Shown: positions 20,603 to 29,068 of the stretch, piece by piece | Layout of the letters: each line of letters starts with the position of its first letter | How positions within the stretch are numbered: the first letter of the stretch is position 1 | NCBI GenBank assembly: GCA_036387335.1 | Contig: DASVTZ010000217.1 | Span: forward strand, 1 to 64,000 | Direction of reading: 5' to 3' | Length of the DNA stretch: 64,000 nucleotides | Source of the DNA: Longimicrobium sp. | Lineage (GTDB): Bacteria; Gemmatimonadota; Gemmatimonadetes; Longimicrobiales; Longimicrobiaceae | Notes under the pieces: model-generated | Database searches by the model: none | Seen by the model: the letters and a program-made list of their open reading frames with translations, nothing else | What the model was told of the DNA's origin: nothing | Made by a program: the position numbers and the translations under genes

Positions 20603-20884
20603 ATGAGCGGAGTGGAGCTCGCCAAACTGGATGATGCGCTGGCTCGGCTGCTGGCGACGGACTACCTGGACGTCTCTCAGAAGATCCCGGTCGCCGTCCA
20701 GGCCGCGGCCGGGTCCCTGGAGGTGCTCGTCCAGGCGGTGAACGACAACGGTGGAACCGTCCGCCATGTGCTGGGCCCGCTGAACGCCATCGCGGCCTGG
20801 ATGCCGATGTCGGGTGTCGCAGCGCTCGCGGCGCTGGAGTTCGTGGAGGAGATCGAGATGGACAGGGTCATGCACGTGGCGTGA
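20603..20884 (+). CDS. stand-alone I9-like propeptide / subtilase inhibitor
   Basis: A 93-residue protein whose C-terminal half (LNAIAAWMPMSGVAALAALEFVEEIEMDR in two parts) aligns with the end of I9 propeptides, for example GFAANLSPAAVEQLRRNPQV in the subtilase at 1698. There is no signal peptide. The stop overlaps the start of the following S8 protease by 4 nt (GTGA). I infer that it is the propeptide, acting in trans as intramolecular-chaperone substitute and inhibitor of that protease. Free-standing I9 inhibitors of subtilases are known in fungi, but a dedicated overlapping bacterial pair is unusual. Confidence 0.72.
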   Translation: MSGVELAKLDDALARLLATDYLDVSQKIPVAVQAAAGSLEVLVQAVNDNGGTVRHVLGPLNAIAAWMPMSGVAALAALEFVEEIEMDRVMHVA

Positions 20885-22074
20885 CTCACGCGCCAACGGC
20901 GGATTACTCGGGCGGAATGCGACGGCGTTCCGCCCTTTCTTCATGGCTGCCTATGGAACGGGTGCGCGAGGCCATCCAGTGCGGCGGCGCGGGCGTGGAT
21001 GGGGGCGGTGTACGGATCGCGGTGCTGGACACGGGGATCGACCTGGATCACCCCGACCTCCACGGCAAGGTAGATCTGGAGAACAGCGCGTCGTGCTGCC
21101 TTTCGGCGTCGATCGCGGACGTGCACGGGCACGGAACTCACGTGGCCGGCATCATCGCGGGGAGCGGCGAGGCGTCTGGGGGGCGGTTCGCCGGGATCGC
21201 GCCGGGCGCCGAGCTGATCGTGCTCAAGGTGGGGAGCGGCATGACGGCCTACAGCAACGATCTCGCGCAGGCGGTGTTACGCGCGGTAGAGCTGGGGGCC
21301 GACATCATCAACTATTCGGGCGGCGAGCACGGGTTCGCCGCGGGTCCGCCGCCGTGGAAGTGGCCGATCCGGCTGAACAAGCGCGACGCGGCGTTCAGGT
21401 ACGCGGCGGAGCATGGGGTGCTGTGCGTGGCCGCCGCCGGAAACGACGGGCCTTCGCCGGGCACGGTTGTGCGGCCCGGCAACCTCTCCGAGGTGCTGTG
21501 CGTCGGTGCCCTGGCGCCGCCCGACTTCCGGGTGGCGCCGGCCTCCGGGCGTGGGCCGCTATACCTGGACGGTTCGATGAGGGGCGGGGTGGCGCGCGCG
21601 GATCCGGGGCTGGACACGAGGTCGCGCCTCGTCAAACCGGACGTCGTGGTGCCTGGCGGCGAGCCCTCGGACTTCCTCCACCAGGCGCTTCACCTTGCCG
21701 GGATCGGGCGCGGCGGCGTGGTCGCGCCCCGCTCACGCCGCGGAATCCTGGTGGGGATCGATCCGGGCGACCCCGAGTGCGCCTACGCCCGCGTGGTGGG
21801 CACCAGTCAGGCGACGGCCGTGGTCACGGGTCTCGCCGCCCTCCTCCTCCAGCTTGGACGGCGCATCGGGTTCGATTGGGGCTCCAACACAGGGCGTGCG
21901 CTCGCCGGTATACTCCGCGCCGCGGCGCTGAGGCTTGCCGAAGGCGGACCCGACGACTACGGCTACGGAGCTCTCCTGTGGCCGAACATCGCCGCGACGC
22001 TGAACGACTGCGCGACCAACCCCGTGCGGCGAGAGAGGGTGCTGTTCGGGCCGCAGCTCCACCTCGAGACGTGA
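20881..22074 (+). CDS. S8 subtilisin-like protease lacking signal and propeptide
   Basis: A 397-residue S8 protease with full triad: D50 in VLDTGID, H84 in HGHGTHVAG, S309 in GTSQATAVV, and oxyanion N188 in AAAGNDG. There is neither a signal peptide nor an I9 domain at the N-terminus, so it is probably intracellular and depends on the separately encoded I9-like protein upstream. It starts at GTG overlapping that gene by 4 nt. The segment 210-305 contains acidic and Gly-rich loops not typical of secreted subtilisins. A regulatory or quality-control protease is the likely role; the target is unknown. Confidence 0.88.
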   Translation: MTHAPTADYSGGMRRRSALSSWLPMERVREAIQCGGAGVDGGGVRIAVLDTGIDLDHPDLHGKVDLENSASCCLSASIADVHGHGTHVAGIIAGSGEASGGRFAGIAPGAELIVLKVGSGMTAYSNDLAQAVLRAVELGADIINYSGGEHGFAAGPPPWKWPIRLNKRDAAFRYAAEHGVLCVAAAGNDGPSPGTVVRPGNLSEVLCVGALAPPDFRVAPASGRGPLYLDGSMRGGVARADPGLDTRSRLVKPDVVVPGGEPSDFLHQALHLAGIGRGGVVAPRSRRGILVGIDPGDPECAYARVVGTSQATAVVTGLAALLLQLGRRIGFDWGSNTGRALAGILRAAALRLAEGGPDDYGYGALLWPNIAATLNDCATNPVRRERVLFGPQLHLET

Positions 22075-22098
22075 CCTGCTCCTACGGGCTCTGATTGT

Positions 22099-23679
22099 TC
22101 ACCGCACGTTGCGCCAGCGCCCTATCGCGGGGGGCTGCACGGGTTGCGGAAGGGAGAGCATGTAGTCGATCAGGACGTTCAGGTCCACCAGGCCGGTGGC
22201 GGTGCGGCGGCCGGCGGCGAGGGAGGTGTAGCGCTCGCCGCCCTGCGCCATGAACTCGGTGAGGCCCAGCGTCACCCGGTCCGCGTCGGCCAGCTCGCGG
22301 CCGCCGTCCAGGCGCACGGAGCGGATGCGGCTTCCCTGCGGCGCCGCAGAGTCGTAGGCGACGGTCATCCCCGAGAGGTGCGCCGTGGGGCGTCCGCTGG
22401 CGACGGCGTTCTCCAGCGCGCCGCGGAGCTGCGCGCCGGTGACTTCCACGCGGTACACGGCGTTCTGAAAGGGCTGCATCTCGTAGAGCACCCCGTAGTT
22501 CACCGGCCCCTCCGGGAGCCCGCGGCGGATGGAGCCGTTGTTGATGATGGACGCCTGTGCCCCCGCCGCCCGGCGGACCGCGTCCGCCACCAGGTTGCCC
22601 AGCGGACGCTCCCGCCCCTGGTTGATGAGCGCCTGCGCCGTCGTCAGCACCACGCGCTCGGTGAGGGGGCGCACGTTCGCCTCCCACTGGTGCACCACGC
22701 GCTCGACGGCGGTGTCCGGCGTGACCTCGTCGGCGTAGGGGGTGCGGACGGCGCGGTACGACACGCGCGTGCGCCCGCCGCTGCGCTCCAGGTCGGTGAC
22801 GCTGTACGCGGCGCCGTACGACATCGCCTCGACGACGGGGACGCCGCCGGCCGTGGACAGCACGCGCAGGTGCGTGTGGCCGCCGACCACCAGGTCCACC
22901 GGCTCGGTGAGGGCGCTCGCCACGTCCAACATCTCCCCCGCGCACTCGCGCGACTCCTCCTCGGGCGCGGCGCCGGGGGAGCGGCACTCCGCGCCGATGT
23001 GCATCGTGACCACCACGAAGTCCACGCCGGCTGCGCGCAGCTCGCGCACCGCCTGGTCGATGGCGGGAACCGCGGGGCGGAACTCCAGCCCCGTCACCCG
23101 CCCGGGCACCACCATCTCCGGCGTGTTGGGAAGGGCGATCCCCACCACCCCGATACGGACCCCCCGCCGCTCGATGATCGTGTACGGCTTCACCCACTCC
23201 GCGCGGCGCCCGGTGGAGGCCTGGTACAGGTTGGCCGCCACCCAGGGGAAGCGGCTCTCGCGCATGCGGTTGCGTAGCGTGTCCTGCCCCCAGTCGAACT
23301 CGTGGTTCCCCGTCGCGGCCACGTCGTACCCCATCGCGTTGAAGGTCGCGATGGTGGCGCGCCCCCAGCTCAGGTTGGAGATGGCCGTCCCCTGCATGTC
23401 GTCGCCAGCCGAGAGGAAGATGGTGGCTCCCGGAAAGTGCGCGGCCGCGCTGTCGAAGTGTGCGGCGATCACGGCGGCCCCGCCCGCGGCGCGCGTCTCG
23501 CCCGAGCGCGGCGGCTGGGGCAGGATGCGCCCGTGGATGTCGTTGGTGTGCACCACCCGCAGCCGCTTCACCCCCGAGGGCGCGGCGGCGGAGGGGGTCT
23601 GCATCGCGGGAGCACAGGCGCCCCCCAGGAGGAGCGCGAGCGCGACTCCCAGAGGCGCGGTGGAGCGGAACCGGTTCAT
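22099..23679 (-). CDS. lipoprotein 5'-nucleotidase / UshA-type metallophosphoesterase
   Basis: An exported phosphoesterase of 526 residues that probably hydrolyses nucleotides outside the cytoplasm. It has a lipoprotein signal (LLLGGAC), then the calcineurin-like metal domain with VHTNDIHGR, SAGDDMQG, TGNHEFDWG, VTMHIG and VVGGHTH. The C-terminal 5'-nucleotidase domain (about 330-515) begins near ERPLGNLVADAVR and includes INNGSIR and YEMQPFQN. The start at 23679 is just before the signal peptide. It ends 24 bp from the convergent subtilase gene. Confidence 0.92.
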   Translation of the reverse strand: MNRFRSTAPLGVALALLLGGACAPAMQTPSAAAPSGVKRLRVVHTNDIHGRILPQPPRSGETRAAGGAAVIAAHFDSAAAHFPGATIFLSAGDDMQGTAISNLSWGRATIATFNAMGYDVAATGNHEFDWGQDTLRNRMRESRFPWVAANLYQASTGRRAEWVKPYTIIERRGVRIGVVGIALPNTPEMVVPGRVTGLEFRPAVPAIDQAVRELRAAGVDFVVVTMHIGAECRSPGAAPEEESRECAGEMLDVASALTEPVDLVVGGHTHLRVLSTAGGVPVVEAMSYGAAYSVTDLERSGGRTRVSYRAVRTPYADEVTPDTAVERVVHQWEANVRPLTERVVLTTAQALINQGRERPLGNLVADAVRRAAGAQASIINNGSIRRGLPEGPVNYGVLYEMQPFQNAVYRVEVTGAQLRGALENAVASGRPTAHLSGMTVAYDSAAPQGSRIRSVRLDGGRELADADRVTLGLTEFMAQGGERYTSLAAGRRTATGLVDLNVLIDYMLSLPQPVQPPAIGRWRNVR

Positions 23680-23965
23680 GCTGCTTCCGTAGCGGGTAAA
23701 ACGTCGTCGTCGCGAACAAGATACGCCGCCCACACCCCCCTCCGCATCCCGCGGGCCGGGGCGGAGATGGGGCAGTGTGGGGCGTGCGCGTCCCAATTGC
23801 GCCCTTCCGTGAACCGGGTCGCGGGGCGAGCAAGAAACGCCAATCCGCGCAACTCCATGTGCCCGGCCCTTTTATCGGATCATTGCGGCCCGGCTTGTTT
23901 TTTTTGTACACGCAGAACACTTTCGTTGTGCCCGCTGTACCCACCCCTCCCGCTGCCGAGGTACC

Positions 23966-24484
23966 ATGATCGACTCCGCTGCCGCGCCCGCTCGTCCGAA
24001 CGACGATACGTACGAAACCTGCACGATCCAGCACGCCGGGTCCACCTACACCTTTCGCTTCTACAAGGGTTTTGCGAGCCGGGTGGTGTTCAACGCTCCG
24101 GACGGAACCCAGATCCCGGTTTACCAGCAGTCCGGCGTCTTCAAGTGCGAGCCCGCCGGCCCGGACCCGGACAGCACCATCAGCATCAAGGGCGGCCCCC
24201 TGGATCTGGACATCGAGGTGCAGATCAGCGACGGCCCCATCGGTCCGCCGGACTACGTGGGCCCCATCGCCGGCATCCAGATCGGGATGAAGAAGCGCGG
24301 CACCCCCGTATCGCCGCCGCAGCGCGTGACGCCCATCCGCGGCGCCGACCAGATCTCGCGCATCAACGTCAAGAACCGCGGCAACGGGGGCGGTGGCGGG
24401 GGCGGCGTGTACGCGCAGCAGCTCGACGACGGCGGTTGGCTGGACGTGACGAACACCGCGCAGTGCTGCCCGCCGCACTGCTGA
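23966..24484 (+). CDS. unrecognised protein with Gly run and C-terminal Cys cluster
   Basis: A 172-residue soluble protein with no signal peptide and a good ribosome-binding site (GAGGT). The N-terminal half is beta-rich (STYTFRFYKGFASRVVFNAPDG). A run of seven glycines lies near residue 146, and the chain ends with CCPPHC, which could bind metal or form disulphides. I do not recognise the family. The next gene, a seven-helix membrane protein, starts 40 bp downstream on the same strand and could be co-transcribed. Confidence 0.65.
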   Translation: MIDSAAAPARPNDDTYETCTIQHAGSTYTFRFYKGFASRVVFNAPDGTQIPVYQQSGVFKCEPAGPDPDSTISIKGGPLDLDIEVQISDGPIGPPDYVGPIAGIQIGMKKRGTPVSPPQRVTPIRGADQISRINVKNRGNGGGGGGGVYAQQLDDGGWLDVTNTAQCCPPHC

Positions 24485-24524
24485 CATCCGGCGGACGCGC
24501 TCTCTTTCAAGGACTCGGGACGCC

Positions 24525-25292
24525 ATGGTCAGCATGGGCCTGCAGCTGCTGGTGACGGCGCTGCTCCTCTCGTTCGGCGTGCTCTCGCTGGTGATCGCCG
24601 GGCGGGCGGCCTTCCAGAAGCCGTTCCACCAGGTGTTCTGGAAGCTGGCAGGCGGCGCGTTCGTCACGCACGGCACGCTGCAGGCGACGCAGAACCTGTG
24701 GGGATCGCTGGCCATGGCCGCGGGCATGTCATCCGCGACCATGGCCACCTACCTGCGCTACGTGCCCGCGTTCAACCACAGCCGCACCTTTCTGTGGCTG
24801 GCGTTCAGCGGAGTCGCGGTGTGGATGGCGCGGCGGGGTACGCTTCCGGGGCCGCGCGCGTGGGGTGGCATCGTGGTGGCGCTGGCCTGCGGGCTGCTGG
24901 TGGGAGCGCTGCTCGGCTACCACGAGGGCTCCATCCTGGCCAGCACGCACTACACGCGGGTGGCGCTGCTGGACGCGCTCGAGCTGGTGATCCTCCTGGT
25001 GGTGCTGTTCGTCGCCCTCGTGAGCGGGCGCGTGGACCGGCACCTGTGGGGCGCGCTCGCGGTGTTCGCCACCATGGTCGCGCTCAACATCGTGTGGTAC
25101 GCGGCGATGAGCATGATAGACGACAAGCGCGTCTGGACGCCGGCTCCGTGGATGATGAGCGCGTACCGTGTCGTCCCCACCTCCGTGATGGTCGCCATCG
25201 CCGTGCGGCGGCTGCAGCTGGCCAGGCGCGGGGTCAAGGTGCCCAGCCTGCTGGATCGCGGCTCGTCGGGAGCGCCCCTCCTGGCGGGGTGA
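24525..25292 (+). CDS. seven-helix integral membrane protein, unknown function
   Basis: A 255-residue protein with about seven hydrophobic segments (roughly 5-25, 38-62, 86-100, 108-126, 138-160, 168-188, 203-222) and a positively charged C-terminal tail. Conserved-looking polar residues inside helices include HGTLQATQN, HYTR and NIVWYAAM. No transporter or enzyme family is recognisable to me. It follows the Gly-run gene by 40 bp and precedes a family A repeat hairpin that probably ends the transcript. Confidence 0.65.
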   Translation: MVSMGLQLLVTALLLSFGVLSLVIAGRAAFQKPFHQVFWKLAGGAFVTHGTLQATQNLWGSLAMAAGMSSATMATYLRYVPAFNHSRTFLWLAFSGVAVWMARRGTLPGPRAWGGIVVALACGLLVGALLGYHEGSILASTHYTRVALLDALELVILLVVLFVALVSGRVDRHLWGALAVFATMVALNIVWYAAMSMIDDKRVWTPAPWMMSAYRVVPTSVMVAIAVRRLQLARRGVKVPSLLDRGSSGAPLLAG

Positions 25293-25310
25293 GAGAGACG
25301 CAACTGCATG

Positions 25311-25397
25311 GCTCACACAGAGACACAGAGGCCACAGAGAGAACCGCAAAAAGGTTTTCTCTGTGGCTTTTCCGTTCCCTCTGTGCCCTCTGTGTGA
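25311..25397. repeat. family A short-repeat inverted element, CACAGAG subtype
   Basis: The left arm GCTCACACAGAGACACAGAG (from 25311) and a right arm ending CCCTCTGTGTGATG are mirrored, with inner complement AGAGAACC/GGTTTTCTCT. TTTTC follows on the plus strand, so it may also work as a terminator. It lies between convergent genes. Confidence 0.87.
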
Positions 25398-25410
25398 TGC
25401 TTTTCGCCGG

Positions 25411-26133
25411 TCAGGGCCACTCGCGGTACTTCACCAGGAGGCCAGCCAGGACCAGCCAAAAGAGGCCGTAGCCGAGCGCGTACGCCGCCGCGCCCCAGGC
25501 GATGCCGCCGGAAAGGAGCGCGTTGTAGACGTCGCTCACGGCGGAGTGCGGAGGGAGGACGAAGGAGATCGCCGCGCGCACGCCGGGGGTGAAGGGAAGG
25601 ATCGGCGACGCCTGCACCAGCGACAGCCAGAAGTCGGTGAGGAAGAAGAGGATCACCGCCAGGATGCCGTCGCCGCGCGGCACCAGGGCGGAGAAGAAGG
25701 CCATGAGGCCGCCGTACACCACCGCCAGCAGGAGCGCCTGGAGGAGGAACCCGGGGTGCACCTGGACCTTTCCCCACGCGGCGAGCTGCGCGAAGAGCCA
25801 GAAGAAGGCGGCGGCCAGCATCGCCAGCGCCAGCGAGAGGAGCCAGCGCAGGCCGTAGAAGGCGAGCGGCCGTGTGGGGTGCGAAAACGCGAGGCGGTAG
25901 TAGCCGCGCCGCCGGTCGGTGGCGATGAAGCCGGCCAGCATCGCCACCATCCCCACCGTCGCCAGGTTGGCGATGGTGAAGGAGATGCCGAACGGCTCCA
26001 GCAGCTCGGCCACGTCGCCGGGCGTCTCGGTGACGTGCTCGTGGAGCGCGGGATCACCCAGGTAGAAGAGGAAGCCGGCCAGCGCGAGCGCCGCGATCCG
26101 CCAGCGAAGCTGCCGCAGGAGGATGGGGATCAT
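25411..26133 (-). CDS. ABC transporter permease
   Basis: A 240-residue integral membrane protein with about six hydrophobic segments, of the ABC-2 export-permease type. The ATG overlaps the stop of the ATPase gene (ATGA, 4 nt), so the two subunits are co-translated. The N-terminus MIPILLRQLRWRIAALALAGF gives the first helix; the last helix ends LLVKYREWP. No substrate-specific motif is visible. With its partner it probably exports a lipid, peptide or drug-like molecule. Confidence 0.82.
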   Translation of the reverse strand: MIPILLRQLRWRIAALALAGFLFYLGDPALHEHVTETPGDVAELLEPFGISFTIANLATVGMVAMLAGFIATDRRRGYYRLAFSHPTRPLAFYGLRWLLSLALAMLAAAFFWLFAQLAAWGKVQVHPGFLLQALLLAVVYGGLMAFFSALVPRGDGILAVILFFLTDFWLSLVQASPILPFTPGVRAAISFVLPPHSAVSDVYNALLSGGIAWGAAAYALGYGLFWLVLAGLLVKYREWP

Positions 26134-27053
26134 CGCGCCACTCCGCGCACGCGCTCTTCCAGGCGCAGCCGCTGCGGCGCCACCGCGCGCACCACCACCC
26201 CGCGCGCCAGCAGTGCCGCCAGCCGCTCGCTGATCTCGCGAGGCGAGGCGGGGTCCACGCGAAAGGCCCATGGCGCGCCCTCCTCCTCCAGCGCGCCGGG
26301 AAAGACCTCGTGCACCGCCTTCACCGCGCCCGGGGTGTCTTCCACCTCCAGCCGGTAGGGCGGGTTGATGCCCTCGGCGGCGCGCAGGTCCAGCAGCTCG
26401 CGCACGCGCCCGCTCTCCAGCACGGCCACGAGGTCGGCGGTGCGCTCCAGCTCGTCCAGGTTGTGCGACGCGATCAGCAGGGTGCGCGCGGGGTCTTCGG
26501 CGCGCCACTCGGCCAGCACGCTGCGCAGCCGCGAGATCCACTCCGGGTCCAGCCCGCTGGTGGGCTCGTCCAGCACCATCACGCCGCGCGGGGCGAGGAG
26601 TGCCTGTGCCATCGCCAGGCGCTGCAGGTTGCCCTTGGACAGGTAGCCCACCCTTCGATTCGCCACCGCCGCGATCTCCATCCGCTCCATCACCTCGTCC
26701 ACGCGGGCGCGGGCGTGGTCCACCTCGGCGAGGGCGGCGTAGGCGTCCAGCGCGCCGCGCGTGGTCCACGACGGGGGGATCGCCACCAGCTCGGAGACGT
26801 AGGCCACGCCGTGCTTCTCCACGTAGCCGCGCGGCGCCATCCCGTGCACCTCCACCCGGCCGCGGGTGGGGCGGATGTAGCCGAGGAGGAGGCGGATCAG
26901 CGTGCTCTTGCCGGCGCCGTTGGGACCCACGATTCCCAGCGCGGTGCCGGGGGGCACGTCCAGCGTCACGCCGTCCAGGGCGCGCACGGCGCCGCCGCGC
27001 GCGCGCGCCAGCGGCCCGGCGAATTCCTTTACCACGTCGGTGAAGCGGATCAT
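26130..27053 (-). CDS. ABC transporter ATP-binding protein
   Basis: A 307-residue ATPase with Walker A VGPNGAGKST (about 44-53), signature YLSKGNLQR (a KGNLQR variant of LSGGQ), Walker B MVLDEPTSGLDP and H-loop ASHNLDE. The C-terminal ~90 residues form the extra domain seen in CcmA/ABC-2 exporters. The start at 27053 is chosen before the conserved MIRFTDVVKEF; sequence further upstream overlaps the divergent PAP2 gene region. It forms a two-gene operon with the permease downstream. Confidence 0.9.
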   Translation of the reverse strand: MIRFTDVVKEFAGPLARARGGAVRALDGVTLDVPPGTALGIVGPNGAGKSTLIRLLLGYIRPTRGRVEVHGMAPRGYVEKHGVAYVSELVAIPPSWTTRGALDAYAALAEVDHARARVDEVMERMEIAAVANRRVGYLSKGNLQRLAMAQALLAPRGVMVLDEPTSGLDPEWISRLRSVLAEWRAEDPARTLLIASHNLDELERTADLVAVLESGRVRELLDLRAAEGINPPYRLEVEDTPGAVKAVHEVFPGALEEEGAPWAFRVDPASPREISERLAALLARGVVVRAVAPQRLRLEERVRGVAR

Positions 27054-27124
27054 GGGCGGGAGCGTACCGTGGGCCTCCGTGCGGCGCAAGGGCGCGGAAC
27101 GGTTTCTGCGCCGCGGCTGCGGCC

Positions 27125-27901
27125 ATGAACACGCCCAGGCACGCACACGAGCATCCCGAGCGGGGCCCCCTCCGCCCTCTCCTGAGCGGCATCGGCCGGT
27201 GGGTGGGCGGATTCTACACCGCGATCGGCGCCTTTTTCCTGCTGGCCATGGCGGTGATGCTGGCCGGCGTGGCCGCCTTCGCCGCCATCGCCGACGCCGT
27301 GAGCGACGGCGAGACGGAAGCGTTGGACCGCGCCATCCTCCTCTCGCTCAACAAGCAGGCGAGCCCGCGGCTGGACGACTTCGCTATGAACGTGACGGCG
27401 CTGGGTTCGGGGCTTGTGGTGGGGATCGTGGTGGCGGTGGCGAGCGTGTACCTGTGGGGGAGCCGCCACCGCTACTCCGCCGTGCTGCTCTGGGTGGCGC
27501 TGAGCGGGTCCTGGATCCTGAGCAGCATCCTGAAGGCGTTCTTCAACCGGGCGCGCCCCAACCTCTTTCCGTGGCGCACGCCGCACGCCTTCCAGGCCTC
27601 CTTTCCCTCCGGCCACTCCATCACGGCGATGGTGGGCTACGCGACGCTGGCGTACCTCGTGGCGCGCCTTCTTCCGCAGCGGGGCCTGCGCTGGTTCACC
27701 GTCGGCGTGGCGGCGACGATCGTGGCGCTGGTCGGCTGGTCGCGGATGTACCTGGGCGTGCACTGGCCCTCCGACGTGCTGGGCGGCTACGCCACCGGCC
27801 TGGCCTGGGCATCGTTCTGCGGCCTCGGCCTGAGCGCCGTCCGCTACTTCCGCTACCGCCGCCCCGAGCTCGTCGCGGAAGAAAAAGACCTGGAGAAGTG
27901 A
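27125..27901 (+). CDS. PAP2-family membrane phosphatase
   Basis: An integral membrane lipid phosphatase (258 residues) that probably removes phosphate from undecaprenyl pyrophosphate or phosphatidic acid. All three PAP2 motifs are present: KAFFNRARP, PSGHS and SRMYLGVHWPSD. About six membrane helices surround them. The C-terminal tail is charged (EEKDLEK). It is divergent from the ABC transporter operon (71-bp gap) and ends before a family A repeat hairpin. Confidence 0.93.
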   Translation: MNTPRHAHEHPERGPLRPLLSGIGRWVGGFYTAIGAFFLLAMAVMLAGVAAFAAIADAVSDGETEALDRAILLSLNKQASPRLDDFAMNVTALGSGLVVGIVVAVASVYLWGSRHRYSAVLLWVALSGSWILSSILKAFFNRARPNLFPWRTPHAFQASFPSGHSITAMVGYATLAYLVARLLPQRGLRWFTVGVAATIVALVGWSRMYLGVHWPSDVLGGYATGLAWASFCGLGLSAVRYFRYRRPELVAEEKDLEK

Positions 27902-27912
27902 AAAAAAGATGG

Positions 27913-27986
27913 CCTCACGCGGAGGCGCGGAGACGCGGGAGAGAACTCAGCGCCTCTCTCTGCGTCTCCGCGCCTCCGCGTGAGAC
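27913..27986. repeat. family A short-repeat inverted element
   Basis: The left arm CCTCACGCGGAGGCGCGGAG (from 27913) and a right arm TCTCCGCGCCTCCGCGTGAG (27965-27984) are nearly exact complements, with only about 20 nt between the cores. It is one of the best preserved copies and lies between the convergent PAP2 and L,D-transpeptidase genes. Confidence 0.9.
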
Positions 27987-27992
27987 CTGCTG

Positions 27993-28808
27993 TTAGCGGG
28001 GCTGCGAAGCGCCGTCCGTCGAAGCGAGGGCGACCGTGGCGGTGCGGTCCGGCAGGACGGCCTCATCGGTGCGCGCCATGCGGAGCGCCGTCGCCGGGCG
28101 CGAGGCGCCGAGGCGTGCCAGCACCGGCGCGGGGTCGGCGCCGGCCAGGCGCAGCTCGTCGCCCACGCGCGTGGCGTAGGCACCGCCGGCCCGCGCGTAC
28201 ACGTCCGGGAGGATGGTCACCGAGTCGGCGGCCACCTCGGTCAGGCGGTACTCGATCCGGGCGCGCACCCGGCCCGAGAGCGCGACTTCACGGGTCGCGC
28301 GCGGCGTGCGGGCCAGGTGCTCCACCGTGCTGTCGGAGATGGCCGAGCCGTCCTCGCGCAGGATCATCCGGGCCAGCTCCATCACGTCCGCGTTGCGCAT
28401 GCGGATGCAGCCGTGCGACGCGGGGCTCCCCAGGTACCGCTCGTTGCCGGCGGGCGTGCCGTGCACGTAATAGTCGCCGAAGAGGTGGATCTTGACCCGC
28501 CCCATCGGATTCGACCAGCCCGGACCGGCCTTCTTCTCGTTGCGCGCCCAGGCGGCGCCCGGCGGGGGCGTCCAGCTCGGGTTCCACACCATCCGCCGCA
28601 GCCCCGTGGCGCCCGTGGGGGTGGCGTAGCGCGCGCGGCCCACCGACACCGGGTACGAGCGGACGCGCTCGCCGCCCTGCATCACGTCCAGCCGGCCGGC
28701 GGGGATGTTGACGACCAGCTCCATGGGCCCCTGCGCGCGGGCGGGAGCGGCGATGGCGGAAGCGCCCAGGATCAGCGCGGTCGAGGTCAGGCGAAGAAGA
28801 GAGGTCAT
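27993..28808 (-). CDS. L,D-transpeptidase (YkuD domain)
   Basis: An exported peptidoglycan enzyme of 271 residues that forms 3-3 cross-links or anchors proteins to the wall. A signal peptide (1-25, ending APARAQ) precedes the YkuD domain with H116 (YYVHGTPAG) and the catalytic motif SHGCIRMRN (C134). The C-terminal ~110 residues are an additional beta-rich domain without recognised motifs. The start at 28808 is just before the signal. It is divergent from the large M48 protease gene. Confidence 0.9.
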   Translation of the reverse strand: MTSLLRLTSTALILGASAIAAPARAQGPMELVVNIPAGRLDVMQGGERVRSYPVSVGRARYATPTGATGLRRMVWNPSWTPPPGAAWARNEKKAGPGWSNPMGRVKIHLFGDYYVHGTPAGNERYLGSPASHGCIRMRNADVMELARMILREDGSAISDSTVEHLARTPRATREVALSGRVRARIEYRLTEVAADSVTILPDVYARAGGAYATRVGDELRLAGADPAPVLARLGASRPATALRMARTDEAVLPDRTATVALASTDGASQPR

Positions 28809-29068
28809 GGTCGGGTCCGGGTCTGTCGTTGCGGGCCGCGGGGGGCGCTTCCTCCATCCCTCCCGTCGCGACCGCGGGCGCTGCACCGCCTGCGGCCATC
28901 TACGTCGCGCCCCGTGCGGTGTTTCAGGCGGCGAGATCGTGGGTGCAACGTACCCGTATCACCTCGGCGCCACATTGGTCATCTGACCCCCCGCCGTGCG
29001 GACGCTGGACGGAGCGGCCTCAGAGCGGCACATTCCGAGGGGGCACCCTCCACCGTCCATCCGATCCG

